A stretch of 64,000 bases of DNA from Streptococcus plurextorum DSM 22810 (GCF_000423745.1 NZ_AUIO01000003.1:1-64000), one strand, 5' to 3'; positions 7,768 to 17,913 are shown, counted from the first letter of the stretch. Notes: a model not told the origin generated them from the letters alone. Numbers and translations: made by a program.

Positions 7768-8121
7768 GCCTAGGAAAAGTTATTAAACCTATTCTAGCAA
7801 ATATCAGACCTATATGGGATGAGTAGCTCTGCTATTGATCATAACCAAAGCCTACGGACAGGCGGGTCGAATGCCGAAGCGTGGTTGAAAGGCCACATTA
7901 TTGATCGAGTTAAAAGCTCGAATTTTATAAGTTGATGTTAGGAGTTAGCTCCTAATTCGTATCAAATTTAGTGTGGTGAAAGCACACGTCATCTTGTGAA
8001 ACGGTCAATAAAGTACGTATATATTTGCACTGGAGAGTAGGAAACGAAGGCACACAAACTCAAGAGAAGAATAAAAAACGTCAATAGCGATTGTAGAGCA
8101 GGATTTTTCCCTGCTCTTTTT
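7768..8121 (+). ncRNA. Candidate structured leader or small RNA of unknown class
   Basis: About 350 nt without a coding frame but with a chain of stable hairpins. There is a 4-bp stem at 7850-7863, a 6-bp stem with GAAA loop at 7881-7896 and a 6-bp stem with AAA loop at 7906-7920. A 7-bp stem at 7938-7955 is enclosed by TTGAT/ATCAA, and a 5-bp stem lies at 7971-7987. It ends in an intrinsic terminator at 8095-8121, only 49 bases before speA. No promoter is visible between that terminator and speA. So either this is a cis-acting leader that controls operon entry by conditional termination, or it is a separate abundant RNA. It does not match what I know of tmRNA, RNase P, SRP or 6S RNA. The family is unidentified. 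Confidence 0.55.
8095..8121 (+). terminator. Terminator at the end of the structured RNA
   Basis: AGAGCAGG at 8095-8102 pairs with CCTGCTCT at 8110-8117 around a 7-base loop, followed by a run of T. It stands between the only visible promoter and speA, so operon expression would need read-through or antitermination. Confidence 0.85.
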
Positions 8122-8169
8122 ACTTGTTAAAAAGAGGAGGAGTCAAATCAAGCAAAGGAGTGATTTTCC

Positions 8170-9621
8170 ATGAAAAATCAAACTCAAGCCCCGATTTACG
8201 AGGGTTTGGTCACCTTGAGGAAGAAACGGATTGTTCCTTTCGATGTTCCTGGGCACAAACGGGGGCGGGGAAATCCAGAGTTAGTAGAACTACTGGGTGA
8301 GAAGTGTGTCGGAATCGATGTCAACTCAATGAAACCCCTAGACAATCTAGGACACCCTGTTTCCATTATCCGTGAAGCAGAGGAGCTAGCGGCAGAAGCT
8401 TTTGGAGCCAGTCATGCCTTCCTTATGGTTGGGGGAACCACTTCGTCGGTACAGACTATGATTTTGGCCACTTGTAAGGCGGGCGATAAAATCATTTTAC
8501 CTCGCAATGTCCACAAGTCTGCTCTCAATGCCCTGGTCTTGTGCGGTGCGATTCCCATCTATGTGGAGATGAGTGTGCAGGAGCAAATCGGCATTGCTCT
8601 GGGCTTGGAAGTGGATTATTTTCAAAAAGCGATTGAAGAACATCCAGATGCCGTGGCTGTTCTCATCAATAATCCCACCTATTACGGTATCTGCTAGGAC
8701 CTGAGAAGTTTGACAGAGATGGCCCATCAGGCGGGTATGAAGGTGCTAGTAGATGAGGCTCATGGAGCTCATTTGCATTTTTCGGATCAATTGCCAGAGG
8801 CGGCTATGGATGTGGAGGCAGATATGGCAGCTGTTTCCATGCACAAGTCAGGTGGGAGTCTGACGCAGAGCTCCTTACTGTTAGTGGGGCCAGATGTCAA
8901 TGTCGAATATGTTCGCCAGATTATCAACCTGACCCAATCCACCTCAGCTTCCTATCTTTTGCTGGCTAGTTTGGACATTTCTCGAAGAAATCTTGCCCTT
9001 CGTGGCAAGGAATCCTTTGAAAAAGTCATCGAAATGGCTGAATACGCTCGCCGTGAAATCAATGCAATCGGTGGCTATTATGCCTATTCCAAGGAATTGA
9101 TTGATGGAAAGACTGTTCATGATTTTGATGTGACCAAGCTATCCATCTATACACAAGGTATCGGTCTGACGGGGATTGAAGTGTATGATCTCCTTCGTGA
9201 TGAATACGATATTCAGATTGAATTTGGTGATATTGGCAATATTCTGGCCTATATTTCAATCGGCGATCGTCTGCAAGATATTGAGCGACTAGTGGGAGCT
9301 TTGGCTGACATCAAGCGTTTGTATTCGCGAGATGGCTCAGACTTGATTTCAGGCGAATATATCCAACCACAGTTGGTCTTATCACCACAAGAGGCCTTCT
9401 ATGCTGAGCGGGAGAGTCGCTCGTTACAGGAGGCAGTTGGTCAGGTCTGCGGGGAATTTGTCATGTGTTACCCTCCAGGTATTCCTCTCCTATCACCAGG
9501 AGAACGGGTGACCCAGGAAATTGTTGATTACATCATTTTTGCTAAGGAGAGAGGCTGTTCTGTTCAGGGAACGGAAGACCCAGATGTCAATCATATCAAT
9601 ATTATCAAGGAGGTGGGCTAA
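8170..9621 (+). pseudogene. speA: Arginine decarboxylase SpeA, interrupted by an amber codon
   Basis: The frame spans 484 codons and matches the short (about 490-residue) PLP-dependent Orn/Lys/Arg decarboxylase family. Pneumococcal and Bacillus members make agmatine from arginine. Codon 176 (8695-8697) is TAG, after which the same frame continues with clear family sequence. Only one base change is needed, so this is a nonsense mutation or a sequencing error, not a frameshift. The PLP lysine, in the motif SMHKSGG near residue 235, lies after the stop, so the first fragment cannot be active. Re-initiation at the ATG at 8710 would lack the N-terminal 180 residues. AAGGAGTG precedes the start at 8170. 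It is the first gene of the polyamine operon and overlaps speE by one base. Confidence 0.88.
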
Positions 9622-10478
9622 TGGAAATGTGGTTTTCAGAAGTACAGACACCTGATGTGAAATTATCTATTCGTACCAACCGACAGCTCTATGCAGGCAG
9701 AAGTGAGTACCAAGATATTGCCGTCTTGGAATCGCCAGCATTTGGGAAGATTCTAACGCTCAACGGCCGTGTCCTCTTTTCAGATGCCGATGACTTTGTC
9801 TATAATGAAATGGCTGCTCACGTTCCTATGGCAGTCCATCCCAATCCTAAGAAAATCTTGATTTTGGGAGGGGGAGATGGCGGAGTTGCCCAAGTTTTCA
9901 GTATGTATCCTGAAATTGAGCGAATTGATGTGGTTGAGCCAGATGAGCTCCTAGTAGAAGTATGTCGCCAGTATTTCCCAGATTTTGCCAGTGGCTTAGA
10001 AGATGAGCGGGTGGAAGTCTATTTGCAGGACGGTCTGCGTTTCTTACGCAACTGTGAAAATGAATACGACATCATCATCAACGATGCGACGGATCCATTT
10101 GGACACACAGAAGGATTGTTTACCAAGGAATTTTACGGCAATGCCTACCGAGCTTTGAAAGAAGACGGTATCATGGTTTACCAGCATGGATCACCTTTCT
10201 ATGATGAGGATGAGTCAGCCTTTCGCTCTATGCATCGAAAGGCCAGTCAGTCCTTTCCAATCAGTCGGGTTTATCAGGCCCATATTCCAACCTGTGCGGC
10301 AGGTTATTGGTTGTTTGGCTTTGCCTCTAAAAAATACCATCCTATCGATGATTTTAATCGGGAAAAATGGAAGGCACGCCAGTTGTTCACAGAATACTAC
10401 ACAGCAAACCTACATATCGGAGCATTTCTCTTGCCCCGTTATGTTGAAGATATTTTAGAAGAAGAGGAGAAAAAATAA
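9621..10478 (+). CDS. speE: Spermidine synthase SpeE
   Basis: Encodes a 285-residue polyamine aminopropyltransferase. The decarboxylated-SAM binding motif GGGDGGVAQ is near residue 86, and the acidic pairs DVVEPDE and NDATDPFG follow as in spermidine synthases. It transfers aminopropyl from decarboxylated SAM to putrescine. The ATG overlaps the speA stop (TAATG), and its own stop overlaps the next start, showing one transcript. No speD (SAM decarboxylase) is in this operon, so the donor must come from elsewhere or the enzyme is redundant with the carboxyspermidine route encoded just downstream. Family assignment is secure. Confidence 0.93.
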   Translation: MEMWFSEVQTPDVKLSIRTNRQLYAGRSEYQDIAVLESPAFGKILTLNGRVLFSDADDFVYNEMAAHVPMAVHPNPKKILILGGGDGGVAQVFSMYPEIERIDVVEPDELLVEVCRQYFPDFASGLEDERVEVYLQDGLRFLRNCENEYDIIINDATDPFGHTEGLFTKEFYGNAYRALKEDGIMVYQHGSPFYDEDESAFRSMHRKASQSFPISRVYQAHIPTCAAGYWLFGFASKKYHPIDDFNREKWKARQLFTEYYTANLHIGAFLLPRYVEDILEEEEKK

Positions 10479-11737
10479 TGAGTCGTTTATTAGTGATTGG
10501 ATGTGGGGGAGTTGCCCAAGTAGCTATCAGCAAGGTCTGTCAGGCAGAAGACACCTTCAAGGAAGTCATGATTGCCAGCCGTACCAAGTCCAAGTGTGAT
10601 GACTTGAAAGCAAGCTTGGAAGGAAAAACTTCCGTCAACATCGAAACTGCCCAAGTAGATGCGGACAAGGTAGAAGAAGTAATCGCTTTGATCGAAAACT
10701 ACCAGCCCAAAGCTGTATTGAATGTGGCCCTTCCCTACCAAGACCTGACCATCATGGATGCTTGTCTGGCGACGGGCGTGGACTACATCGACACGGCCAA
10801 CTATGAGTGCGAGGACACCGAGGACCCTGAGTGGCGGGCTATTTACGAAAAACGCTGTGCAGAAGAAGGTTTTACAGCCTACTTTGACTACTCTTGGCAG
10901 TGGGCTTACAAGGAGCGTTTTGAAAAAGCAGGGCTGACCGCTCTTTTGGGATCCGGATTTGATCCAGGGGTGACCAGCGTATTTTCAGCCTACGCATTGA
11001 AGCATTATTTCGATGAAATTCATTACATCGACATCTTAGATTGTAACGGTGGAGACCATGGTTATCCATTTGCGACCAACTTCAACCCAGAAATCAACTT
11101 GCGTGAAGTTTCAGCACCAGGCTCCTACTGGGAAAATGGCAAATGGGTGGAAGTCGAAGCTATGTCGATCAAACGAGAATATGACTTCCCAGAAGTGGGT
11201 CAGAAAGATATGTATCTCCTCCACCACGAAGAAATCGAATCCCTGGCTAAGAATATTCCAGGTGTCAAACGCATTCGCTTCTTTATGACCTTCGGTCAAT
11301 CTTACTTGACCCACATGAAGTGTTTGGAAAATGTTGGCCTCCTGCGAACTGATCCAATCAACTTCAATGGTCAAGAAGTGGTGCCAATCCAATTCCTCAA
11401 GGCATTATTGCCAGACCCAGCCAGCCTTGGTCCACGTACCGTTGGCAAGACTAACATCGGCTGTATTTTCACTGGTGTTAAAGACGGCGTTGAGAAAACC
11501 ATTTACATCTACAACGTTTGTGACCACCAAGAGTGCTACAGGGAAGTTGGCTCACAGGCTATTTCTTACACAACTGGTGTGCCAGCTATGATTGGAACCA
11601 AGCTGGTTATGGACGGGACTTGGAAGAAACCAGGTGTCTATAACTTGGAAGAATTGGATCCAGATCCATTCATGGACTTGCTCAATCAATATGGTCTGCC
11701 TTGGCAGGTAGTAGAAAATCCTGTTTTGGTGGACTAG
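10478..11737 (+). CDS. Carboxynorspermidine/carboxyspermidine synthase (saccharopine dehydrogenase family)
   Basis: Encodes a 419-residue saccharopine-dehydrogenase-like oxidoreductase. The N-terminus is a Rossmann fold (LLVIGCGGVAQVAI). The C-terminal half contains GSGFDPGVTSVFSAY and LDCNGGDHG, features of carboxynorspermidine synthases. In such operons this enzyme reductively condenses putrescine with aspartate semialdehyde to carboxyspermidine using NADPH. It overlaps speE by one base and is followed directly by the decarboxylase NspC, its pathway partner. Older annotations call it saccharopine dehydrogenase (lys1), but no lysine genes are near. High confidence for family, good confidence for role from context. 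Confidence 0.88.
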   Translation: MSRLLVIGCGGVAQVAISKVCQAEDTFKEVMIASRTKSKCDDLKASLEGKTSVNIETAQVDADKVEEVIALIENYQPKAVLNVALPYQDLTIMDACLATGVDYIDTANYECEDTEDPEWRAIYEKRCAEEGFTAYFDYSWQWAYKERFEKAGLTALLGSGFDPGVTSVFSAYALKHYFDEIHYIDILDCNGGDHGYPFATNFNPEINLREVSAPGSYWENGKWVEVEAMSIKREYDFPEVGQKDMYLLHHEEIESLAKNIPGVKRIRFFMTFGQSYLTHMKCLENVGLLRTDPINFNGQEVVPIQFLKALLPDPASLGPRTVGKTNIGCIFTGVKDGVEKTIYIYNVCDHQECYREVGSQAISYTTGVPAMIGTKLVMDGTWKKPGVYNLEELDPDPFMDLLNQYGLPWQVVENPVLVD

Positions 11738-12865
11738 ATGAGAATAGAACAAGTCCCAACACCAGCCTATGTCATTGACGAGGCTAAGCTGGTAAAAAAT
11801 TTAGAAATTCTCAAGTCCGTTCAGGACCAAACAGGTTGCAAGGTCCTCTTGGCTCAAAAGGCCTTCTCCATGTATGCCACCTACCCCTTGATTAGCCAAT
11901 ATTTGGCTGGAACAACTGCTTCAGGTCTCTATGAAGCCAAGCTGGGTCGTGAGGAATTTGGCGGCGAAGTCCATGTCTTTGCTCCTGCCTTTAAGGATAG
12001 CGACATGGATGAGCTTCTGGAGATTTCTGACCACATTGTCTTTAATTCAGAGCGTCAGCTCCGTAAGCACGTGGACAAATGCCGAGCAGCAGGAGTGAGT
12101 ATTGGTCTGCGGATCAATCCAGAATGCTCCACTCAAGACGAGCATGCTCTTTACGATCCCTGTGCAACAGGCTCTCGTTTTGGTGTTCGGATCAGTCAGT
12201 TTTCAGAAGACTTGCTTGACTTGGTGGATGGTCTGCATTTTCACACCCTCTGTGAGCAAGATGCGGATGATCTCAAGACCACCTTGGATGCTGTCGAGAC
12301 CAAATTCGGTTCTTATCTTCATAATCTCAAATGGCTCAACATGGGCGGTGGCCACCATGTGACCCGTGAGGGCTACAAACTGGATGTCTTGACAGATTGT
12401 ATCCGACGAATGCAAACCACCTATGAGCTAGAAGTCTATATCGAGCCAGGAGAAGCCATTGCTCTCAATGCAGGTTATTTGGTGACGGAAGTATTGGACA
12501 TTGTTGAAAACGGCATTGAAACGCTTGTGTTAGATGCATCGGCTACCTGCCATATGCCAGATGTCCTAGAGATGCCCTATCGCCCACCGCTTCGCCATGG
12601 CTTTGAGGCTGGTGAAAAGTCCCATACTTACAGACTGTCTTCCAATACCTGTCTGACGGGGGACATCATCGGCGACTATTCCTTTGAGAAGCCTGTGGAG
12701 ATTGGAGAGAGGCTCTACTTTGAAGATATGGCCATCTATTCATTTGTTAAAAACAATACCTTCAATGGTATTGGACTACCTAGCCTAGCCCTCATGGATA
12801 AAACAGGTGACTGTCGTATTATCAAGGAATTTGGCTATGATGATTTCAAGAGGAGGTTATCATGA
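11738..12865 (+). CDS. nspC: Carboxynorspermidine/carboxyspermidine decarboxylase NspC
   Basis: Encodes a 375-residue fold-III PLP decarboxylase (alanine-racemase type barrel). The PLP lysine lies in [13 protein letters not shown] near residue 42. GGGHHVT near 205 and EPGEA near 235 bind the cofactor phosphate. [10 protein letters not shown] near 265 and SSNTCLTGD near 305 are typical of NspC. It removes the carboxyl group from carboxyspermidine (or carboxynorspermidine) to complete the alternative polyamine route. It begins immediately after the preceding stop and overlaps aguA by four bases. Confidence 0.92.
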   Translation: MRIEQVPTPAYVIDEAKLVKNLEILKSVQDQTGCKVLLAQKAFSMYATYPLISQYLAGTTASGLYEAKLGREEFGGEVHVFAPAFKDSDMDELLEISDHIVFNSERQLRKHVDKCRAAGVSIGLRINPECSTQDEHALYDPCATGSRFGVRISQFSEDLLDLVDGLHFHTLCEQDADDLKTTLDAVETKFGSYLHNLKWLNMGGGHHVTREGYKLDVLTDCIRRMQTTYELEVYIEPGEAIALNAGYLVTEVLDIVENGIETLVLDASATCHMPDVLEMPYRPPLRHGFEAGEKSHTYRLSSNTCLTGDIIGDYSFEKPVEIGERLYFEDMAIYSFVKNNTFNGIGLPSLALMDKTGDCRIIKEFGYDDFKRRLS

Positions 12866-13965
12866 TAGGAACACCCAAAGCAGCAGGATTCCGCATGCCA
12901 GCTGAATATGAGGCTCATCATGGGACCCTCATGATTTGGCCGACCCGTCCTGGCTCATGGCCCTTCGATGGTCAGGGGGCAAAAAAAGCCTTCAGCCAGG
13001 TTATCAAAACCATTGCTGAAAGCGAGCAGGTCTATCTTTTGGTAGATGAGGCTCACCGTGAGGAAGCCCAATCCATGCTGGGTGATGACGTAACCTATCT
13101 GGACATTCCCACAAACGACGCATGGGCTCGGGATACAGGGCCGACGATTTTAGTGGATGGCAATGGCAGAGCTCTGTCTGTCGATTGGTCTTTCAATGCC
13201 TGGGGCGGAAGCTATGACGGTCTCTATCAGGACTATGCAGCCGATGATCAGGTGGCTAATTGTTTCAGTCAAGCACTTGGTCTACCTATCTATGATGCCC
13301 ATCCCTTTGTTCTTGAGGGCGGAGCTATTCACAGTGACGGAGAAGGTACTATTCTTGTCACCGAGTCCTGCCTACTCAGTCAAGGCCGAAATCCCCACCT
13401 GACCAAAGACCAGATTGAGCAAGTCTTGTTAGATAGCCTTGGAGCAGAAAAAGTCATCTGGCTCCCCTATGGGATTTACCAGGATGAGACCAATGAACAC
13501 ATTGATAATGTAGCCGCCTTCGTTGGCCCAGCTGAGCTAGTCTTGGCTTGGACAGATGAGGAGACAGATCCACAGTATGCTATGTCCAAGGCTGACTTGG
13601 AAGTCCTAGAAAACGCCACAGATGCTAAGGGACGTCGGTTTACCATTCACAAATTGCCCATTCCTAGCCAGCCGATTTTGGTAACAGAAGAAGATTTGCC
13701 AGGCTATGTCTATGAAGCGGGGGAAGAAGAACGAACGGCAGGCGAACGCTTGGCGGCCTCCTATGTCAATTTTTATATCAGTAACGGAGCGGTCCTGGTA
13801 CCGCAATTTGATGATAAGCATGATGCGGTGGCACTTGAGATACTAGCTCCGCTATTTCCAACCAGAAAAGTCGTCGGCATACCTGCACGATCCATCTTAC
13901 TGGGGGGTGGAAATGTTCATTGTATTACCCAGCAAATCCCTGCTTTTAGAAAGGAGACAGAATGA
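12862..13965 (+). CDS. aguA: Agmatine deiminase AguA
   Basis: Encodes a 367-residue agmatine deiminase of the guanidine-modifying (PAD-like) superfamily. It hydrolyses agmatine to N-carbamoylputrescine and ammonia. Substrate and catalytic motifs include WPTRPGSWP near residue 26, [10 protein letters not shown] near 85 and [12 protein letters not shown] near 150. The catalytic cysteine is in [11 protein letters not shown] near 357. Length matches the family (about 365). It overlaps the genes on both sides by four bases and acts one step after SpeA. Since speA is broken here, it may depend on imported agmatine. Confidence 0.95.
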   Translation: MIGTPKAAGFRMPAEYEAHHGTLMIWPTRPGSWPFDGQGAKKAFSQVIKTIAESEQVYLLVDEAHREEAQSMLGDDVTYLDIPTNDAWARDTGPTILVDGNGRALSVDWSFNAWGGSYDGLYQDYAADDQVANCFSQALGLPIYDAHPFVLEGGAIHSDGEGTILVTESCLLSQGRNPHLTKDQIEQVLLDSLGAEKVIWLPYGIYQDETNEHIDNVAAFVGPAELVLAWTDEETDPQYAMSKADLEVLENATDAKGRRFTIHKLPIPSQPILVTEEDLPGYVYEAGEEERTAGERLAASYVNFYISNGAVLVPQFDDKHDAVALEILAPLFPTRKVVGIPARSILLGGGNVHCITQQIPAFRKETE

Positions 13966-14837
13966 GAAATGTTACTGTGGCGGCTGTGCAGATGCAGTGC
14001 AGTCAAGAGGTAGCGGATAATCTGGCAACTGCAGAGCGTCTGGTGAGGCAGGCAGCAGGTCAAGGAGCACAGATTATCCTTTTGCCCGAACTCTTCGAGC
14101 GGCCCTATTTCTGTCAGGAACGCCAGTATGACTATTATGACTATGCTAAACCTGTAGAGGAAAATGATGCAGTTCAGCACTTTATTCCTATAGCCAAAGA
14201 GTTGCAGGTGGTTTTGCCCATTTCCTTCTATGAAAAGGATGGAAATAGTCTTTACAATTCAATCGCTGTAATCGATGCAGATGGGACTGTGCTTGGTGTT
14301 TACCGCAAGACCCACATCCCTGATGACCATTACTATCAGGAGAAGTTTTACTTTACGCCGGGCAATACTGGATTCAAGGTCTGGAATACCCGCTATGCTA
14401 GGATTGGAATCGGTATCTGTTGGGACCAATGGTTTCCAGAAACCGCTCGTTGCCTAGCATTAAATGGAGCGGAACTCCTCTTTTATCCGACAGCTATTGG
14501 CTCTGAGCCTATCCTGGATACAGATAGCAAGGGTCACTGGCAACGAACCATGCAGGGACACGCAGCGGCCAATATTATGCCTGTCATCGCAGCCAATCGT
14601 ATCGGTTTGGAAGAAGTAGAGCCCTCTACGGAAAATGGTGGTCAATCATCAAGCTTGCAGTTTTACGGTTCCTCCTTTGTGACAGATGAAACAGGAGCCG
14701 TTTTATCTGAAGCGGGCAGGGAAGAAGAAAACATTCTTTTGGCAACCTACGATTTGGATAAAGGGGCACGTGAGCGACTGGCTTGGGGCTTGTTCCGAGA
14801 TAGACGGCCAAACCTGTACAAGAAAATAATAGAATGA
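13962..14837 (+). CDS. aguB: N-carbamoylputrescine amidase AguB
   Basis: Encodes a 291-residue nitrilase-superfamily amidase that converts N-carbamoylputrescine to putrescine, CO2 and ammonia. The Glu-Lys-Cys triad is visible: LLPELFE near residue 42, YRKTHIPD near 115 and [12 protein letters not shown] near 150. Length agrees with bacterial AguB. It is the last gene of the operon, starts four bases inside aguA and is followed within a few bases by a terminator. Together with aguA it feeds putrescine to SpeE and to the carboxyspermidine branch. Confidence 0.95.
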   Translation: MRNVTVAAVQMQCSQEVADNLATAERLVRQAAGQGAQIILLPELFERPYFCQERQYDYYDYAKPVEENDAVQHFIPIAKELQVVLPISFYEKDGNSLYNSIAVIDADGTVLGVYRKTHIPDDHYYQEKFYFTPGNTGFKVWNTRYARIGIGICWDQWFPETARCLALNGAELLFYPTAIGSEPILDTDSKGHWQRTMQGHAAANIMPVIAANRIGLEEVEPSTENGGQSSSLQFYGSSFVTDETGAVLSEAGREEENILLATYDLDKGARERLAWGLFRDRRPNLYKKIIE

Positions 14838-14839
14838 CA

Positions 14840-14866
14840 ATGAGCTAGGTTAACTAGCTCATTTTT
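14840..14866 (+). terminator. Terminator of the polyamine operon
   Basis: A nine-base arm (ATGAGCTAG) and its complement flank a 5-base loop, followed by T5, directly after the aguB stop. Confidence 0.8.
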
Positions 14867-15058
14867 GAGTCGATAAGGAGGGGCTTCTTCGTTTGAAGTA
14901 TTCATCGCTTTTAAGTGTTATTTGGAAAGATAAAAGAGTCTGATTGTAGGGTTATGCTTTATTAACGTATGCTTTTTTGCAAAAATCTGATAAAATGGCT
15001 TTTATTTTCAGACCAAAGAGAGTATAATTGGAGTATTATAATCAAGTAGGAGGTACTT

Positions 15059-16051
15059 ATGGAAAAAAGCTTTATCCACCAACAAGAGGAGATTTCTTTT
15101 GTCAAAAATACGTTCACGCAATACCTCAAGGACAAGCTAGAAATAGTTGAAGTCCAAGGGCCTATTTTGAGTCGTGTAGGTGATGGTATGCAAGATAATC
15201 TTTCTGGTATTGAGAATCCTGTTTCAGTTAAGGTTAAGTTGATTCCAAATCATACCTTTGAAGTTGTGCATTCCTTGGCCAAATGGAAACGTCATACATT
15301 AGCTCGTTTTGGTTTCAATGAGGGAGAAGGGCTTTTTGTACACATGAAGGCACTGCGTCCAGATGAAGACTCACTAGACCCAACTCATTCGGTGTATGTG
15401 GATCAATGGGACTGGGAAAAGGTTATTCCAGAAGGGCAACGCAATATCTCCTATCTGAAAAGAACGGTAGAATCAATTTATAAAGCGATTCGTCTGACGG
15501 AGCTAGCTGTGGAAGCGCGCTACGATATTGAATCCATTTTGCCAAAGCAAATTACCTTTATCCATACGGAAGAATTAGTCGAGCGTTATCCTGATTTGAC
15601 ACCAAAGGAACGTGAAAATGCAGTTTGTAAAGAATATGGCTCGGTCTTTTTAATTGGTATCGGAGGTGTATTGGCTGATGGGCAACCACACGATGGCCGT
15701 GCTCCTGACTATGATGACTGGACAAGTCATTCAGAGAGAGGCTATAAAGGTCTAAATGGTGATATTCTTGTTTGGAATGACCAGTTAGGCACTGCTTTTG
15801 AGCTTTCTTCAATGGGAATTCGAGTGGATGAAGATGCCTTGAGACGTCAAGTGAAGATTACAGGGGATGAGGATCGTCTTGAATTGGAGTGGCACAAATC
15901 ACTCTTAAATGGTCAATTCCCGTTGTCTATTGGTGGGGGCATTGGTCAATCACGTCTAGCCATGTTCTTGCTTCGTAAAAAACACATCGGAGAGGTTCAG
16001 TCCAGTGTTTGGCCTAAAGAGGTCAGAGATACTTTTGATAACATTTTATAA
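15059..16051 (+). CDS. asnA: Aspartate-ammonia ligase AsnA
   Basis: Encodes a 330-residue ammonia-dependent asparagine synthetase, which makes asparagine from aspartate, ammonia and ATP. The fold is related to class II aminoacyl-tRNA synthetases; typical motifs are [11 protein letters not shown] near residue 112, DDWTSH near 218 and GGGIGQSRL near 296. Length equals that of the E. coli enzyme. AGGAGG precedes the ATG and two TATAAT boxes (15023-15028 and 15037-15042) lie upstream. The upstream gap shows no T-box motif. Monocistronic, closed by the terminator at 16075. Confidence 0.95.
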   Translation: MEKSFIHQQEEISFVKNTFTQYLKDKLEIVEVQGPILSRVGDGMQDNLSGIENPVSVKVKLIPNHTFEVVHSLAKWKRHTLARFGFNEGEGLFVHMKALRPDEDSLDPTHSVYVDQWDWEKVIPEGQRNISYLKRTVESIYKAIRLTELAVEARYDIESILPKQITFIHTEELVERYPDLTPKERENAVCKEYGSVFLIGIGGVLADGQPHDGRAPDYDDWTSHSERGYKGLNGDILVWNDQLGTAFELSSMGIRVDEDALRRQVKITGDEDRLELEWHKSLLNGQFPLSIGGGIGQSRLAMFLLRKKHIGEVQSSVWPKEVRDTFDNIL

Positions 16052-16074
16052 TAAAAGGCTATTTATTTAAAAGG

Positions 16075-16119
16075 GCACCCCAAAGGTTAGGCATAACATC
16101 TAACGGTTGGGGTGCTTTT
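16075..16119 (+). terminator. asnA terminator
   Basis: GCACCCCAA pairs with TTGGGGTGC and an inner GTTAG/CTAAC stem extends it, followed by TTTTC. The remaining 135 bases up to the pepS stop show no further feature. Confidence 0.88.
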
Positions 16120-16256
16120 CTTGTGCCAGTAACCCACGAAGATTAGTTAGAGATTTATCGATCGTCAATAAAGATAATGGATGCGATGAAACTCAGATTC
16201 TCGATGACAATAGAAAACCCCAGTCCTGTAGAGGTCTGGAGTTTAGTGTGATAGGT

Positions 16257-17507
16257 TTATTTAAAAGAATCAGCCCACTCACCGCCACGGAAGATAGGAA
16301 CAACCTGCCCATCAGCAGTGATACCATCGACATCCATGTGTTCTGAACCAATCATGAAGTCAACGTGTGCTGTCGAACGGTTAAGTCCAGCAGCTTCTAG
16401 TTCTTCTTGAGTCATTTCAGTACCACCGACGATTGAAAAGGCATAGGCTTGACCGATAGCCAAGTGGTTTGAAGCATTTTCATCAAATAAGGTGTTAAAG
16501 AAGGTTAGACCTGATAGTGAAATTGGTGTTTTATGTGGTACAAGGGCAACCTCACCAAGAGCGCGTGCTCCTTTACTTTCTTCCACCAATTTTTTGATAG
16601 TTTCTTCCCCTTTTTCAGCAGTCACTTCTGTGATTTGACCGTCTTTAAAGGTAAACTTCATGCCTTCGATAACTGTTCCAGCGTAGCTGAGTGGTTTTGT
16701 GGATGACACATAGCCCTCCGCACGTCGGAAATCTGGCGCTGTAAAGACTTCTTCTGTTGGCATGTTAGCGATGAACTCTTCTCCTTGAGCATTGACTGAG
16801 CCAGCTGCTTCCCAAAGATGGTTTTTAGGCATACCCAGGGTCAAGTCAGTACCTGGTGCGGTGTAATGCAAGGCATCAAATTGGTATTTATTGAGGAGCT
16901 CTGCTTTTGCCACTAAATTTGCTTGATGGTCATCCCAAGCTTTGATTGGATCTGCTTCGTAGACACGATTTAGCTTGAAGATAGCATCCCAAAGCGCATC
17001 GACTTGTTCTTCCTCAGTCGCAAGATCTGGAAAGACAAGAGCTGCCCATTCTTTGCCAGCAGCGGCTGCGAGATTCCAGCTGACCTTGTTTGCTTGAGTG
17101 GCTTCACGTTGTCTAGATAGTGCCATAGAAGTCGCTTGTTGCGCTTTTGACAAACGGTCTTGATCAACACCAGCAAAAGCATTTGGGTCAGAAGAACGGA
17201 TAAAGAGACGGCTAGCTTTTTTATCCAAGAAGTAATCAGACTTAGCCACAACATAATCAGCCACATTAACCACGCGGTCTTCATCGGCATGGAGTAATTT
17301 TTCCCGAGTGATGTTGTCATCTAGGTAGTCAACCACCACTTCAGCCGCACCATGGGCGTAAGCAGATTGAACCAAAAGACGGGCAAACTGAGCCTGTTCC
17401 ACATCGACATTCATGATAATGGTATGGCCTTTTTTGACACCAAGTCCCTTAACAATAAGCAGGTCTGCATATTTCTTTAAATTTTCTTCAAAATGAGGTA
17501 AAACCAT
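16257..17507 (-). CDS. pepS: Aminopeptidase PepS (M29 family)
   Basis: Encodes a 416-residue M29 metallo-aminopeptidase, the PepS/AmpS/PepT-like cytosolic exopeptidase of lactic acid bacteria. The family signatures are present: NMPTEEVFTAPD near residue 243, GEVALVPH near 320, FFNTLFDENASNH near 335 and HVDFMIGS near 380. These contain the Glu, His and Asp metal ligands. It releases N-terminal residues (preferring Arg and aromatic in S. thermophilus PepS) during peptide use. It is a single gene, convergent with asnA, with AAGGAG before the start. Confidence 0.93.
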   Translation of the reverse strand: MVLPHFEENLKKYADLLIVKGLGVKKGHTIIMNVDVEQAQFARLLVQSAYAHGAAEVVVDYLDDNITREKLLHADEDRVVNVADYVVAKSDYFLDKKASRLFIRSSDPNAFAGVDQDRLSKAQQATSMALSRQREATQANKVSWNLAAAAGKEWAALVFPDLATEEEQVDALWDAIFKLNRVYEADPIKAWDDHQANLVAKAELLNKYQFDALHYTAPGTDLTLGMPKNHLWEAAGSVNAQGEEFIANMPTEEVFTAPDFRRAEGYVSSTKPLSYAGTVIEGMKFTFKDGQITEVTAEKGEETIKKLVEESKGARALGEVALVPHKTPISLSGLTFFNTLFDENASNHLAIGQAYAFSIVGGTEMTQEELEAAGLNRSTAHVDFMIGSEHMDVDGITADGQVVPIFRGGEWADSFK

Positions 17508-17654
17508 GAAAAACTCCTTTTTGTGTGTTTATAGATACCCTTTTACTTTAGCATAATATAAGAAAATTCTCAACGGAAAATCTGGTCAATTGTTTGCCTA
17601 AAGCCTCTTTTCATGGTAAGATAGATAAGTATTAAGCAAGGAAGAGGAACGAAC

Positions 17655-17786
17655 ATGGCCTTTGGGGACAATGGTAAGCGTAAAAAAACGGCATTCGAAA
17701 TTTTAGTACAATTTGTTGTGCTTTTGATGATTTTTATCACTCTTGGAGGAGTGATTTTTAGTGCCATCAATATTCTTTCAAGGTAG
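17655..17786 (+). CDS. DUF4044 small membrane protein
   Basis: Encodes 43 residues starting MAFGDNGKRKK, followed by a single transmembrane helix (about residues 17-38). This matches the DUF4044 family of very short streptococcal and lactobacillar membrane proteins. The function is unknown. A GGAAGAGG lies upstream and a short hairpin with T5 follows at 17808-17825. It stands alone between pepS and obg. Confidence 0.75.
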   Translation: MAFGDNGKRKKTAFEILVQFVVLLMIFITLGGVIFSAINILSR

Positions 17787-17856
17787 TTGAATGATGATAA
17801 TAGCAGGGCAGAAGCTCTGCTTTTTATCAAGAAAAGAGAAAGGAAAGAAGGACGAG

Positions 17857-17913
17857 ATGCGTGCTCTGACACGGATTAATTTTTTGGTTCATAGCGGGAA
17901 AGTTAGCCGTTAA
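17857..17913 (+). CDS. Possible 18-residue leader ORF before obg
   Basis: ATG at 17857 behind AGGAAAGAAGG opens an 18-codon frame (MRALTRINF at its start) ending 33 bases before obg. The ribosome binding site is better than that of obg itself. No homologue is known to me. It could be an upstream regulatory ORF or chance. Confidence 0.25.
   Translation: MRALTRINFLVHSGKVSR

Noticed and set aside
7768..8121. tmRNA, RNase P RNA or a group II intron
   Set aside because: None of their conserved cores (tmRNA acceptor end and tag ORF, RNase P P4 core, intron domain V) could be found.
8698..9621. Second half of speA as an independent decarboxylase gene
   Set aside because: It lies in the same frame as the first half, lacks the N-terminal domain and has no ribosome binding site at its first ATG; one amber codon explains it.
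14838..15058. T-box leader for asnA
   Set aside because: No T-box core or specifier stem and no terminator before asnA was seen.
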